A DNA stretch of 64,000 nt, from the NCBI GenBank assembly GCA_015501595.1, contig JADNRX010000095.1:95589-159588 (forward strand). The letters run 5' to 3'. This document shows positions 35,847 through 47,572 of this stretch, piece by piece; position 1 is the stretch's first letter, and every line of letters starts with the position of its first letter. The DNA is from Hymenopellis radicata. Taxonomy: Eukaryota; Basidiomycota; Agaricomycetes; Agaricales; Physalacriaceae. The notes under the pieces are model-generated. The model saw only the letters and a program-made list of their open reading frames with translations. It did no database searches and was not told the DNA's origin. A program made the position numbers and the translations under genes.

Positions 35847-36462
35847 CAGTAAGATTGCCTTGCGATCCCTATAATCTACCTAGTACTATATGCATTATGC
35901 TCATCTCTGCGAGCATTACATTATTCATTTCAATCAGAAGGACATCATCTTGAAGCGGACTTACTTTAGCTAACATTCATAGGGATTGGCAGCCAGATCG
36001 TGAATGGAATTAAGACTCAAGATCGTCAAGAGAGAATTCCATCCGCTTAAAGGCTGCACATCCAGCTGCCGTCGATGTTCCTCTAACCTTAAAATGACTG
36101 AACCCAATGACTTCCACTATACCTTCTCCAGGCGGAGGTCCGAATTCAGCAAGGCCTATAAAAGACTTACTTCCGTTGAATGTTCGTACATAACGCGTCG
36201 ATACTGATTGGCGATGCAAGCCAACAGCAACTTCAACTTGCAAGGAAGCATCCCTTTGCATGTGACTTTTATGCCGTGTCGGAGTTTCGGCACTAAGCAG
36301 TCTCTTTTGTCCTCCTTCTTGCATGTTATTGTTCTCTTTTTGGGTCGTTCTTTACCACCCTGTACGCCAATCACAAACAACATCCATAGAAGGCAACGAT
36401 TCTATTCTCTTCCCTATAAAAGGCGGGTTTCGTGACTACCACCAGCAAGACGCCTCCCATAT
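35847..36462. other. Intergenic between two plus-strand genes
   Basis: The left part is the 3' flank of the dehydrogenase. The right part is the promoter of the F-box-like gene, with a TATAAAAGG word near 36413. No gene is seen. Confidence 0.4.
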
Positions 36463-37065
36463 ATGGCACCGCAACTACCCATCGAGCTCATTGACACAAT
36501 CGTCGACAGTCACCGCTATGGCGAGAAGAAGCTCCTCCTCTCCCTCCTTTCAGCCGCGTGCTGTTTCAAACGCGCTCGCAGATACCTCTACACATATGTC
36601 CAAATCGACTTTAAACCGCGCGAGGACGAATCGAAGCCACTGGACCTCTTCCTATTCCTTGACATTCTCTCCTTCTACGGCGCCGCCATTGGGGCTTTTG
36701 TCGTAAGGCTGGACCTGAGGTCGGTCATGCTCGCGACGAAAGGCGTATACGCGAAACGACGCGCTGTATCTGCCCTAAAGAATGTGATCTCCCAGCTCAC
36801 GGCTTTGAGGGATATGGATATCCACTTTGAGGATGGTTCGGGCTCACTGGCGGCGGATTACAAGCGCGTTATGCCGTGCCTGGCTTCGTCGACTGTTCAG
36901 TCTCTATTAGTCGATGGGTCAAACGAGCAGGTCACGGTCAAGGGTGTCACGGCCGCGAATTTTCGTCTGTTGCTTTCTAGGATGCCGAATCTGCGTTTTC
37001 TTCTCATCCGCCAGTTTTTCGGAGTATATGCTTACGGATGTTATTGCGTTCCCCGAGACTCATAG
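36463..37065 (+). CDS. F-box-like protein of a second family, C-terminus decayed
   Basis: ATG at 36463. It opens MAPQLPIELIDTIVDSHRYG, the start of an F-box-like helix pair placed directly at the N-terminus, then LSLLSAACCFKRARRYLYTYV, as in many basidiomycete LRR-type F-box proteins. The frame ends at 37065 after ANFRLLLSRMPNLRFLL. From about 37000 the likely continuation is in another frame (EYMLTDVIAFPETH) and runs into several breaks by 37280. The gene is therefore either truncated or frameshifted near 37000. It has no CPxC motif or SPIRxLPTE, so it is not a close relative of the other F-box genes here. Confidence 0.65.
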   Translation: MAPQLPIELIDTIVDSHRYGEKKLLLSLLSAACCFKRARRYLYTYVQIDFKPREDESKPLDLFLFLDILSFYGAAIGAFVVRLDLRSVMLATKGVYAKRRAVSALKNVISQLTALRDMDIHFEDGSGSLAADYKRVMPCLASSTVQSLLVDGSNEQVTVKGVTAANFRLLLSRMPNLRFLLIRQFFGVYAYGCYCVPRDS

Positions 37066-37858
37066 TGAGTGCATCCTCGTATTTGTCCGAAAGAGAAGTT
37101 TTTAAGTTGTAGATATCCCATACCTGCAAGTACTTATCACTTGTGCCTTGCTCTAGCTCCGCCTCCAGGTCTTGTGCTTCAACCTACCCTATCTCCATCA
37201 CGTTTGACTTGGTGGGGCAGCATCCCCATCGATAGTACCACCTCAAATACCGCCTACCTATCTCGTTCCGGCTAACGTCGCCCAGGTGTCGCCATCTGGA
37301 ATCCCGCGCATGATACGACTGTATTTAGTATTTCGTCGCGCTCTCCTGGCCTCGGTTCTCCTCGGTTTCATCATCAACACTGCTTCAATGTCTGGAGCAC
37401 GAGGACTTCCATCCATGGATAATGCGAGATTTTACCGACCTTTACAGCAGGCAAATTGGTCTTGAATCCGCGGCTTGCGCTGATTCGACTGGATTTCTTG
37501 AATTGTCTGTGTACGAGCATGCGAGCCAAGCTAGCTATAATCTCTTTGATAATAAATGAACGAGTGGCCTCCTCGGGGGGATTTCCGTGTTAGCCAACGA
37601 AACGCTATAGAGCATTCGGACGATTGTGGCGCACGGAAAGGCCATATGCTTACCATGTACAGCGCCACGGCTTTCTCGAGTCTCAAGTTGAACACGGCTC
37701 TTATGGTCCAAAACCGCATTCACAACTAATACATTGCCGTAACCGCTTTACGCTGACACCCAACAGCAACTATTCGTACGATTTGGGACGATGACATTCG
37801 CTAAGACACCGTATTATGGTTCCTAACGGTGGCTAGATAGAGCCTAATTAACCGTCTA
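37066..37858. other. Decayed tail of the F-box-like gene and intergenic sequence
   Basis: The part 37066-37280 may be the former 3' end of the gene at 36463. Beyond it I see no coding sequence up to the stop codon of the minus-strand F-box gene at 37859. Confidence 0.35.
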
Positions 37859-39755
37859 TTACCATAGGCTCGCCCGGACACCGCTCTTTCTGAGTTCCTG
37901 CAAGTGGGCTATAACTGTCGGCATGAACTCGCCTCCATTTCGTCTACCCAGCACAACCGAAGAAAGACCCAATGTCCCTTCTCCGTCGCCAACCCGCGAC
38001 GACAACATGGTCATCAGACTGTCGTCTGGATGGCGGTCTTCCGCCCACACAAGCTCCAGCGCCTCGAGCTGAGGGATAAGAGAATGGCCCGTCATCTCTG
38101 GGATGAGCTCAGTGAGGAGAGGAGGCCCCGAGGTGGCTTCGATGACAGTGAGGCTCTGCAGCTTCGGCATCGCCTGCAGCGCTTGTACAAGAGTCCCATG
38201 CATTGTGAGATTGAACGATTCGAGCACGCATGTGGAGTTATTCAAGAATGTGGGAACTGCCTCCAACAAGTTGGACCACGATCGCTCATTTTCGCACCCA
38301 TCTGTATCGGCAGGATCTCGAGCAACAATCGTAAGAACCTTGAGGCTAGGAATGTACGCCAACTCAAGAAAACATTTCAAGTCCGGCGTCCAGACGTTCG
38401 AGTTGAACACGAGGTGCGTAATTGATGATGAACGCAAGGAACCAATCTTTCCGAGTCGAACAAAATCGCTCACTAAAGGGCACAAGGTGTATACGACGAG
38501 GGTCGAATTTCCATCCTCGTTATCAGCGAGTGAACGACTTGAGGTCACTAGGTAGTCCAAGCACTCCTGATTCGTGCGTTTTTCGGAAACGTTTGTTGGT
38601 AGGCCTGAATACGGCCACAACCTACCCCCATCCTGGTTTACATCCAGGCATATGAGACGGGGTGCATTTTGAAAAGCGGAGGGGAGTTTGTCGAAATTGT
38701 GCACACTGTTTTTTAGTGCTACTGTAGTGTTACGACCCCATGTTCACGTAATGCGTAACATGGGGTCGTGAACTGAACTAAAATTTTGTATGTAACGTGT
38801 AACATAGCCAAAATTTTGCTGGTACATACCCAAAATGGCAATTTCCGCTGCGGCGCTTCGCGCCGCCGCTCCTAATAAGGAAACTGAACCCTGCATGAAC
38901 TAGTAATCCGCTAGTTCACAAGCATAACATGTAACACCCCGTGAACATGGGGTCGTAATACTACAGTAATGTGAGAGACTCCAGAATGGGAAGCCCGAGA
39001 CCCTGCTTTGTTGTATGGTTGGCAAGCAAGAATAGATCCTCCTTCTGCACATGAAACTCAACAGCTACCCAACATCTGAATGTGCTGTATATTTCATGCA
39101 TAGCGTCCATGTGTTCCGGACTCGGATGTGCCAGGGCACCTTCATCCGGCGTTGATTCCAAGTCGGAACCGTCGGAATCTTCCAAGTTTGAAGGGGGAGC
39201 ACGATCTGCAATGCACGGTTTATCAATCTTGAGTGATATCGGAAGCTCTCCGCATCGTTCAAGATAATACTTGAACAGCGCGCGAGCTTCCGGTTCAGGT
39301 CCTGCATAAATATTGGTCCACAAGCGCGGAGCCGCCATAGCGATGTCCCGCCACTTGGAGCATACAAGACTGATGCTAAGAGGGGTCTTGTGATACTCGG
39401 GCTCGTAGGACGTGCATGCGAAGGCGAATATGAGAGTAAGAATTTCAGTAGGAAACTGGCGGATGGGGGAGTGGGTTGTGTACATGCGAGTTTGGCGAAT
39501 GTGGTGATCCAAATGCGCAGAATGCTTTTTGAGAGTCGCAAGGAGGGCTTTCACGCGCCGGATCTCTACTGCTAAAGCAGCGGACTCGGCACTGGGGTCA
39601 GAGAGACCGCTTTCCAGTGCGAAGGCGTCACTTCGAGAAAGATTATGGTATGCCCTGGCAACGTTGGTGGCAAAAGGAAGGGTATAGGACTTCAATGTCA
39701 TGGATGCACGGCATTTGGGGCAGAATTCAACAGAGGTGTTCAAATTAGCAGACAT
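37859..39755 (-). pseudogene. CPxC F-box/LRR gene split by a MITE
   Basis: The first part (39755 to 38969) has VEFCPKCRASMTLKSYTLPF, a linker helix, the F-box (SPIRQFPTEILTLIFAFAC, ISLVCSKWRDIAMAAPRLW) and the start of the LRR region ending LPILESLTL. The second part (38719 to 37859) goes on with HNFDKLPSAFQNAPRLICLD and ends LEALELVWAEDRHPDDSLM, VVLGRRNGGEF and a terminal Trp. The close paralogue at 43136 reads straight through the same point (LLESLTLAPIKPVRNF). Apart from the 245-bp insert both halves are open, so the insertion is the only lesion and is probably recent. The MITE brings an in-frame stop at its first codons. Removing it and one TA copy would leave a protein of about 548 residues. 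Confidence 0.88.
38722..38966. mobile_element. MITE, 245 bp, inserted in an F-box exon
   Basis: The inverted ends start CTGTAGTRTTACGACCCCAT and match for 27 bp with one change. TA flanks both sides (38720-38721 and 38967-38968). Comparison with the uninterrupted paralogue at about 43920 shows that exactly this segment plus one TA is extra. A subterminal GTAACATGGGGTCGTGA word repeats part of the end in opposite sense. There is no coding capacity. The ends differ in sequence from those of the elements at 1088, 21117 and 57206. Confidence 0.93.
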
Positions 39756-40154
39756 TTTTGGCCTAATAAAGCTGAGATAACATAAGATTGCTGTGAAATC
39801 GACTTACGGTACTACGTGTTGACGGCAAGGGGAGTCCTGGTTGAGGTAGCCAGAGACCACTTTGGCATTGTTTATATCGGAGGCTGCCGCTTGAAGGTCT
39901 CTGACTGAGACTCTCTCGCGTGCTGCTCGCGTCTCTTGAACATCATAAGGCACTAGCAAACGGACGTATCGCTTCTGAAAGGGACCGCTTGAGGAACTGG
40001 CTGGGAACTGGAGGGTGTGAATTGAGGCACACGACTGTTTGGACACAGAAGATCCCGTTTGCGTTCGGAGGCAGCATCATCCGAATCTTTACCGCTTTGA
40101 CGTTGTAGAATGTCTTCGGCTTTCGTCGCTGCACGTCTAAGACCCTCTAATAGC
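39756..40154. other. 5' flank shared with the F-box gene at 43136
   Basis: The part 39756-39870 resembles 43050-43135 in inverted orientation, including AGGCCAAAAATG at the start codon, GTAAGTCGATTTCAC and GCCGTCAACACGTA. A GT...AG pair in both suggests a 5' untranslated intron. The remainder shows nothing recognisable. Confidence 0.5.
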
Positions 40155-40159
40155 GGTTC

Positions 40160-40395
40160 CTGAGTATTCTCTGAACAAGGATAAATTGCGCCACACGGAC
40201 AAGAACTGGGAACAGAATGTCGTATCGGAACTAGATTTGTCGCTAAACGTCTAGGTCGACTCGATTCCCGAACACCTGCCCTGGGATCCTCACCGGGAGA
40301 GCGAAATCTTTTTCAACCAGTCCGTCGTGCTCTACAGAAATTATTATAACATTCAAATCTTGATACACCAGCCTTACATCCCGGAGAACAGATGA
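40160..40395 (+). pseudogene. Remnant of a fungal-specific transcription factor domain
   Basis: One frame reads EYSLNKDKLRHTDKNWEQ, VVSELDLSLNV, stop, VDSIPEHLPWDPHRESEIFF and NQSVVLYRNYYNIQILIHQP, then YIPENR and a stop. This is the characteristic middle of the fungal-specific regulator domain (PF04082 type) found behind Zn2Cys6 DNA-binding domains. The internal TAG stands where relatives have Trp (TGG). Neither a Zn2Cys6 cluster nor the rest of the domain is recognisable around it, so this is a dead fragment of about 75 codons. Confidence 0.72.
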
Positions 40396-40941
40396 TTTAT
40401 ATGGTCGTTACTAGCGGTTAGTAGCCACACTTACCGATCATATGTACACCTTGTACAGATTATAGGAATCCATCGCGTCGTCTCATGTTAGCATTGGCCG
40501 AGGACCAGTCTTGATGATGGTGTCAATGAAAAACTGTCACTTGATACACCAGGACCAAACTCGACAGAGCTTCGATTTGGAATTTATCCACAGCTACAAG
40601 AAGCTCAGGCTCCGGCTGCTGTTGCGACCGTGATCCAACTCGATTCTGGTCCGTTTGTCCATCTTAAACAACGTCTCTTACAAGCGCATCGAGGCGGGGA
40701 CAGGGCCGTCGGACGCATTGCACACAGACCGTCCTTTCCGACGATCTTACTAACGCTACTTGGTCGAACACGAGGCCAAGGTCCCATACGTCCTTACGCC
40801 CGTTTTCCACCAAAAGATGTGCTGTTTCATCAGGTATAATTCCAACAACAAAAGCCCTTCAAGATAACAACCCAAAAAAAACTACAAATCTCCAATCCGA
40901 CGTGATCGCCACACCATCTGGCATCCAGCGTTTTGTCGGGC
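40396..40941. other. No gene recognised
   Basis: This may contain further worn remains of the transcription factor gene to its left, but nothing aligns to a motif I know. A word TTGATACACCAG is repeated near 40358 and 40542. Confidence 0.3.
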
Positions 40942-41431
40942 CTACGTCTGGGCCGTTCGGTCTCGTTTGATATTCTGATTCACCACGACCTCGATAGGAG
41001 GAGACGCCGCGGGCAGCGCCACCGCGTCGTGCGCGAGGGCGCTCGTGAGGCGCAGCGAGAACGCCTCGCTCCAGTGCACGGGCCCGAGCAGCGCCTGCGC
41101 CTGCTGGTACTCGGGCGCCTCGGGCGGGATCTGCAGCAGCAGCTGGTGCAGCTCGAGCAGCCACGGCGTGCCCAGGGCGCTCTGCGCCGGCGCGACGCGC
41201 TTCGCGGGGTCTTGGAAGACGGCGGTGAGCTGGGGAGGGGAGGAGAGGGTTTAGATGGGCGTCGATATGATCCAGGACAGGACGGGGGAGTAGTACCTTG
41301 AGGAAGATGGCTTGAACTTGTGCTGGAGTGGGGGTGAACGCCTGTTCATCATCGTCAGCACAGTAATGCTGCACGGCATATGAGAGGGGGAAGCTTACAC
41401 TCGTCGCTTCGCTCGTCTTCGTGTCCGCCAT
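40942..41431 (-). CDS. Small conserved-looking protein, 121 residues, 3 exons
   Basis: Exons 41399-41431, 41297-41341 and 40942-41229 sum to 366 nt and join in frame. The protein starts MADTKTSEATSAFTPTP and goes on with AQVQAIFLKLTAVFQDPAKR, PWLLELHQLLLQIPPEAPEY, QQAQALLGPVHWSEAFSLRL and ends PPIEVVVNQNIKRDRTAQT. It is helical, with no signal peptide or membrane segment. I do not recognise the family. Codon use in the last exon is markedly GC-rich (CTG, GCG, CTC), unlike the surrounding F-box genes, which suggests an expressed, constrained gene. The clean three-exon structure supports it being real. Confidence 0.68.
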
Positions 41432-42116
41432 GGAGGTCAAGATGAAAGAGCGTGCCGCAAGACACTAGGTCCCTGTTCTCCCTGCATCTCGATGTCATCT
41501 GACTGCGCCGACCACTTGTGCTCAAACTCCGATCGCGACTCGGATGATACGAATGCGGTCGGTGTCCCGCAGTTTGATAGGAAGCGGGATCGGATGCAGA
41601 CATAGTGACCTGAAGATGAGAAAGATTGGAATTCTTAATCTCGGTTTTATCTCCGTTTACCAGCCTCGAGGAAGATTAAGATCTCACTTGCGATTAATGC
41701 AAATGCGAACCCGAGGGCGGATCACAAAAAAGGTCTGCAGGACATTTAGGCGCATCAGTCTCCCTCTTCGACGGTACTCGCAATCAACTCCTGTTTGGAG
41801 GTTCGCGAAGGTTCCCAGTCTCCAAGTTTGAGCGTCACGGAATCTGCAACTACTGATGCAGGAGTCTTATCAGCGCTAACCCTAGCCATGTTGCAGTCCT
41901 GAATATGTTAACAAGACCTGAAAGGATGTCAGAGTGTTATCTTGTGGGTCTAAGAATACTCACACTTGTAATGTTCTCGAATTGTGAACATAGCAGGGTT
42001 TGTGGATTTTGGTCAGATGATTGAGTGCAACTTTCCGGGGGTCGGATACATGACCCACGCTAGCGTCTTCAAAAGAATTACATTAATTGACAATTATACT
42101 TCTGGCTCTTCCTGTT
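41432..42116. other. Intergenic, nothing recognised
   Basis: This is the promoter side of the 121-residue gene and the 3' flank of lumazine synthase. No domain is seen in the short frames present. Confidence 0.35.
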
Positions 42117-42799
<683 letters not shown>

Positions 42800-43135
42800 C
42801 GATGAGCGCAGTGGTCGTCAAGAGTGAGTTTGGTTGCCGTACCCGTCGCCGATCACCGCCCAACCTCCGCTGCACCGCCACATGTACTAGAGCGAGTTGC
42901 AACTTGGCAAAAACGTTCATCTCCTCTTTGAAGGTCCCTGTATTTAAGAGCACAGAGTCTAAATCTTCGCCGGTAAGCGAAGCAGACTCAATTGAACTTC
43001 GATTCCATTTGACTTCAACGATGCAGGCGTTTTCTGAACGTAGGAACCAGCTGGCTCTTCTCAGATTGCCGTCAACACGTACTGTAAGTCGATTTCACCG
43101 GCACCTGATGTTGTCTTAGCTCTATTAGGCCAAAA

Positions 43136-44828
43136 ATGTCTGCTGATTTGAACACCTTTGTTGAATTCTGCCCACAATGCCATGCATCCATGACATTAAA
43201 ATCCTACGCCCTTCCTTTTGCCACCAACGTCGCCAGGGCATACCATAATCTTTCCCGAAATGACGCTTTCGCACTGGAAAGTGGTCTCCCTGACCTCAGC
43301 GCTGAGTCCGCTGCTCTAGCAGTAGAGATCCAGCGCATGGAAATCCTCCTTCCGACTCTCAAAAAGCATCGTGCGCATTTGGATTACCACATTCGCCAAA
43401 CTCGCGCGTACACAACCCACTCCCCCATCCGCCAGCTTCCCACTGAAATTCTTACTCTCGTTTTCGCCTTTGCCTGCACGTCCTACGAACCCGAGTATCA
43501 CAAAACCCCTCTTAGCATCAGTCTTGTATGCTTCAAGTGGCGGGACATTGCTATGGCGGCTCCGCGCTTGTGGACCAATATCTACATAGGGGGGTCGGGA
43601 CCGGAGGCGCGCGCGCTGTTCAGGTATTATCTTGAACGATGCGGGGAGCTTCCGATATTACTCAAGATCGATACACAATGCATTCAACATTGTATACGTA
43701 AAGGGTTGTCCGACGCGGCCGACGCGGGCATCACACTGACGCCGGATGAGTGTGCCAGTGTTCTCGCATACAAGTACGACGTGGAATGTATGCATGAAAT
43801 CTACAGCACATTCAGACGTTGGAAAGCTGTCGAGTTTCATGTGGGGGAGGAGGACTTGGATTTGCTTGACGACCATACGACAAAGGAAGGTCTTGGACTT
43901 CCCCTTCTTGAGTCTCTCACATTGGCACCGATAAAACCTGTGCGCAATTTCGGGCCATCTCCCTCCGCTTTTCAAAATGTGCCCCGTCTCACATACCTGG
44001 ATCTAAATGAAGATGGGGGTTGGCTGTGGATTAATTGCGGGCTACCAACAAACATTTCCGAATTACACACGAATCGAGACAAGTTGGAGTGGCTGGCAGC
44101 CCTAAATCGTTCATTCGCTGATAGCAAGGAGGGAACTTCAACACTCGTCGTGTACCCCCGTGTCCTTTTGACGGATTGGATGACGGATGGGGTGGAAAGA
44201 CTTTCTTGCTTTCAACATCAATTACGCACATCGTGTTCAATACAGAGTTCTGGACGATGGACTTCAAACGTTTTCTTGAATTGGCGTCTATTCCTGGCCT
44301 CAAGGCTCTTACGATTGTTGCTCCAGATCCTGCCGATACAGATGGGCGCGAAAAGGAGCAATCGTGGGCCAACGTGTTGGAGGCAGTTCCCAAACTCTTG
44401 GAAACCTCCAAATGCACGCTCGAATCATTCAATCTCACGATGCATGGCCGATATCGAGCGCAGCACGTATGTCTCGCCGCTCCGATGGCGCAGACTCTTG
44501 TACAAGCGCTGCAGGCGATGCCGAAGCTGCAGAGCCTCACCGTCATCGAAGCCATCTCGGGGCCTCCTCTCCTCACTGAGCTCATCCCGGGAATGACGGA
44601 CCGTTCTCTTATCCCCAGCTTGAGGCGCTGGAGCTTGTGTGGGCGGAAGACTGCCATCCACATGACAGTCTGATGGCCATGCTGTCGTCGCGGGTTGGCG
44701 ACGGAGGGGGAACATTGGGTCTTTCTTCGGTCGTTCTGGGGAGACGAAATGGATGCGAATTCATGCCCGCAGTTTTGGACCACTTGCGGGAACTCAGAAA
44801 GAGCGGTGTTCGAGCAAGCCTGTGGTAG
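43136..44828 (+). CDS. CPxC F-box/LRR-like protein, two frameshifts
   Basis: ATG at 43136 after the conserved AGGCCAAAA. It has VEFCPQCHASMTLKSYALPF, a linker helix (EIQRMEILLPTLKKHRAHLD), the F-box (SPIRQLPTEILTLVFAFAC, ISLVCFKWRDIAMAAPRLW) and the LRR-like region. The end is EALELVWAEDCHPHDSLMAM, VVLGRRNGCEF and a terminal Trp at 44828. The frame slips near 44190 (LLTDWM to GGKTFLLSTSITHIVF) and near 44622, where CTTATCCCCAGCTT has four C against five in the parallel copy near 47870. It is the closest relative, in inverted orientation, of the MITE-split gene at 37859-39755; similarity begins before the ATG at about 43050. Confidence 0.85.
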
Positions 44829-45145
44829 TTGTCGATTACATAGAATTAATCTCTATGCAGCCACACAGATAATTCGATGTCTTGTCTGATTCCATTATTA
44901 TTGCTGTTCGATGTCGATGTTAAGCGGTTCTTGGCCATGTACTTACCAGTTGTGAATGCTATTTTTTTCATTAACAAGATTGTAATCAAGAGACGCGAGC
45001 AAAACTGGCTTGTTTTAATTTATACTGTACAGACTATAAGTATTTCCTCTAGATCTGTAGGAATGGCCACTGACTTTACAAATACAGTACTTAACCGGCG
45101 GGCTTGCAGGCCCTCCGCTCGAAGTGCTTAGCCCCTTGCTTCGTC
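44829..45145. other. Spacer belonging to a repeated unit
   Basis: This AT-rich spacer is similar to 47118-47417 and, in part, to 55915-56086. Shared words include GTCTTGYCTGATTCCATYAT, GGCCATGTAC and TATTTCCTCTAGATCT. It contains no gene. Confidence 0.6.
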
Positions 45146-45280
45146 TGATTAATGGAGTGGTCGTTCCACGAAGTCAACGCTGTAAATCCAAGGTGCATGG
45201 AAGATATACGAAAGCTTCTGCCGCTCCAAAAAGGAGTGGCCCTCAACCCCCAATCGAGCAACTCAAGCGGGCCCTCTTTC
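45146..45280 (-). pseudogene. 3'-end fragment of a short-type F-box gene
   Basis: The sequence matches the last about 45 codons of the gene at 56093-56994 (starting CGTCTGATTAATGGAGTGGT at the stop-codon side) but with several frame breaks, among them the change from LESVTLGIEEHSF to a run of As. No F-box is left. It is the downstream half of a repeated unit made of an F-box LRR tail, a spacer and this fragment. Confidence 0.68.
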
Positions 45281-45299
45281 CCAACAAAAGTCCCATCGC

Positions 45300-45908
45300 C
45301 TAGCAAGAATCAAGATTATCGAGTCAGAACCGCGGCGAGTACTTACACTTACATGAAATGTAACGCCTGTGCCTCGCCTCAAAGCCCCGACAGAGAAGTA
45401 GATTGTGAAACAGGCGATATACAGGAGTAGCGAAGGCATATGCGATGGTGATGGTAAGACAGTAAGTAAGTATTTACTAGAGTCCGTTGTACCTAGTAAG
45501 TAGTCCGCGCGTGCGCGTAAGCACAAGTAGCACTATATCTTGAATAAAATCCGTTACCTGAAATGTGGCAATGGGACTTGGTCGCCGTGTCGTCGACGAG
45601 AACCAAAAAACTGCAAACTTAGAAAGGAAGCCATGCTGGGAGAGACTCATTGAAGGACTGACACCACCTATAAACACGGATGAGTATGGTACTTACGCTT
45701 GATCAAGGACGAAAACGGACTTTATCTCTCGCGCGCTGAAGGTCAGCATCCATGGCTACCAGAATTGCTCTGATGGTTGCGGGCTTGTCCTGTGCATCGC
45801 ATGATGCCCTCGCCATCCTAATCGCTTTCCACGCCCATTCCTCACCACCTAGTCTGAGCCCCGGGCACTCCCGTACGGATTTCGCAAACTCTTTGAGGAA
45901 TGCCATAA
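45300..45908. repeat. Segmental duplication, copy 1 (with BTB 3' end)
   Basis: This segment matches 48780-49359 almost throughout. It includes a CTTACATGAAATGTAACGCC word, the GTAAGTAAGTATTNACTNGA block, an AAAACTGCAAACTTAGAAAG block and the last about 70 codons of the BTB gene. Here the BTB part continues into its own gene; in the second copy it stops abruptly at 49359. Copy 1 is therefore the source or the more complete copy. Confidence 0.82.
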
Positions 45909-46648
45909 ACCAGTGATGAGCCCACGCCTCCGTGCAGTTCCTCGGGCCATGGACTATCTCGAGGGGAGCCTTGCGATGACACGTTTCGCAAATCTCACGC
46001 CCTGCTATGGGCCACAATTCGCGAGCCTGGGGGCAACGAAACATGCTATCCCAATCATAGGATAGTAGCCAGATTATTGACATATTCCGTGATCTCCAAG
46101 GCACGTTCAATGGCATCAGCGCACGCGGAGGCGTACTGTTGCATAGCTTGGAAGTCGCGCGCCGTGATGTGATCATGATCAGGAGACACGATGTCGAGGC
46201 GTTTGGGAGAGGTCTGACGAAGCACCACGTCGGCCGCGACTTGCACGAGAGAAAGTGGCCACCTGTGGTATCTCAGCATACCGAATACCGCAAATGCGCC
46301 TTTAGCATCAGCGTATTGCAGGCACTCCGAGATCCGAGAAATGGCACCGTCCAACATGAGGTATTTGTCCAGGACGACACGGGCAGCTGAGTCAAGGGCG
46401 CCCGACTTAAGGTCCTGTATCGACATTGGAGTTGGGTCTGCATATCGAAGAGCACGGTACGCTTCATCAAAGCCCTCAGTCAGATCCACCACTGGGAGGC
46501 TTTCCACGGTTTCGGTGGGTACCGCATCCTTGAGAAGTGCAGAGAAGAACCCGGATGATGCGGCAAGCGCAGATGCGACGACATGAATGAGCTTGCCGTC
46601 ATCGCAGCGAACGATCAGGTCTGTTGACTGTCCCTGGAAGATGGCCAT
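45703..46648 (-). CDS. BTB/POZ-domain protein, one frameshift
   Basis: ATG at 46648. The N-terminal half is a BTB fold: FQGQSTDLIVRCDDGKLIHV, VVASALAASSGFFSALLKD, ESLPVVDLTEGFDEAYRALR and YADPTPMSIQDL. A helical region typical of basidiomycete BTB proteins follows (VLDKYLMLDGAISRISECLQ). The C-terminal half has DSMFRCPQARELWPIAGREI, CETCHRKAPLEIV and ends DADLQRARDKVRFRP. Near 46070 the frame slips by one between NNLATIL and YDWDSMFRC; a single extra base would restore about 315 residues. BTB proteins often act as CUL3 adaptors, but the small fungal expansions are uncharacterised. The 3' end is part of a segmental duplication. Confidence 0.82.
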
Positions 46649-46907
46649 GGTGGTGGTATAGTTGAAGGAGCAGGATGAGATCCCACGCCTGCTAGTCTTC
46701 TAAGAGGCTTCTCGGTTTACCTCTATTTAGACTTCAAGTCTGTTCGTCTCTCGCCACTATTTCTTACCCGTTCGGTTGATGATACACATCTTGTTCATTC
46801 GTAGCCTCCCCGTTTCTTTACCCTTCGAGTAGGCCCCGAACCTCAGCTGGCGCTGTAATCCTGTAGGGTAATGTGGATTGATATTAATAGTGGATATCAT
46901 GTGTCGC

Positions 46908-47117
46908 GAGCCAATCAGATTAAGAGGAACGCCGCCATCCAGACGACAGTCTGATGACCATGGTATCGTCGCGGGTTGGCGACGGACAAAGGCCATCGGG
47001 TCTTTCTTCGGTCGTTCTGGGAAGAAGAAATGGAGGCGAATTCAGGCCGACAGTTATACAGTTATAGCCCACTTGCGGCAACTCAGAACGAGCGGTGTTC
47101 GAGCAAGCCTGCGGTGA
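46908..47117 (+). pseudogene. C-terminal fragment of a CPxC F-box gene
   Basis: It matches the last about 60 codons of the gene at 43136-44828: HPDDSLMTM, SSRVGDG, LSSVVLGRRNGGEFR and then a frame-shifted tail that still contains the RTSGVRASL-like end. It begins abruptly after a short AT-rich stretch and is followed by the same spacer as at 44829. No start or F-box is present. Confidence 0.75.
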
Positions 47118-47417
47118 TTGTTGATAAAAAAGAGTCAGTTTCTATCCAGCCACTGACAGTGATAACGATAACACGAGGTCTTGCCTGATTCCATCATCGT
47201 TCGATGTAGATGTTTCATGGCCATGTACCAGTTGCGAATGTCATTTTTCGTTAACTAGATTGTGTCAATGCGAGAAAAACGTGGCGACCTGTTTATACTA
47301 CTTATACATAATATTAGTATTTCCTCTAGATCTATAAGAGTGGCCACTTACTTTACAAACAACCACGGGACTCACCGTCCATCCGCTCTCCGAGTCAGCC
47401 CTCACCCACTTGCTCCG
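47118..47417. repeat. Second copy of the F-box spacer
   Basis: Diverged copy of 44829-45145, in the same orientation, between the same two kinds of gene fragment. It has small deletions but keeps the order of shared words, including GTATTTCCTCTAGATCT near 47318. Confidence 0.65.
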
Positions 47418-47572
47418 TCTGATTAAACGAGAGCTCGATCCACGAAGTCAATGTCGGAGAGCCGTGGTGCATGCTTCCTCCGGAAGACATACGGAAGCTT
47501 CTCCCTCTCCAAAAATAAGTGTTCCTCAATCCCCAATGTCACAGACTCGAGCAACTCAAGCGGGCCGTCTCG
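47418..47572 (-). pseudogene. 3'-end fragment of a short-type F-box gene (copy 2)
   Basis: It matches 56087-56233, the end of the short F-box gene, including TCCACGAAGTCAATGTCG and GGAAGCTTCTCCCTCTCCAA. The minus frame gives ESVTLGIEEHLFLEREKLPY and VFRRKHAP before breaking. At about 47573 the match stops and a plus-strand piece of another F-box gene starts without a gap. Confidence 0.75.

Noticed and set aside
37904..38425. Plus-strand frames opposite the split F-box gene
   Set aside because: They mirror the LRR exon and recur as antisense frames at every paralogue (44031-44783, 47539-48111), which shows they are shadows.
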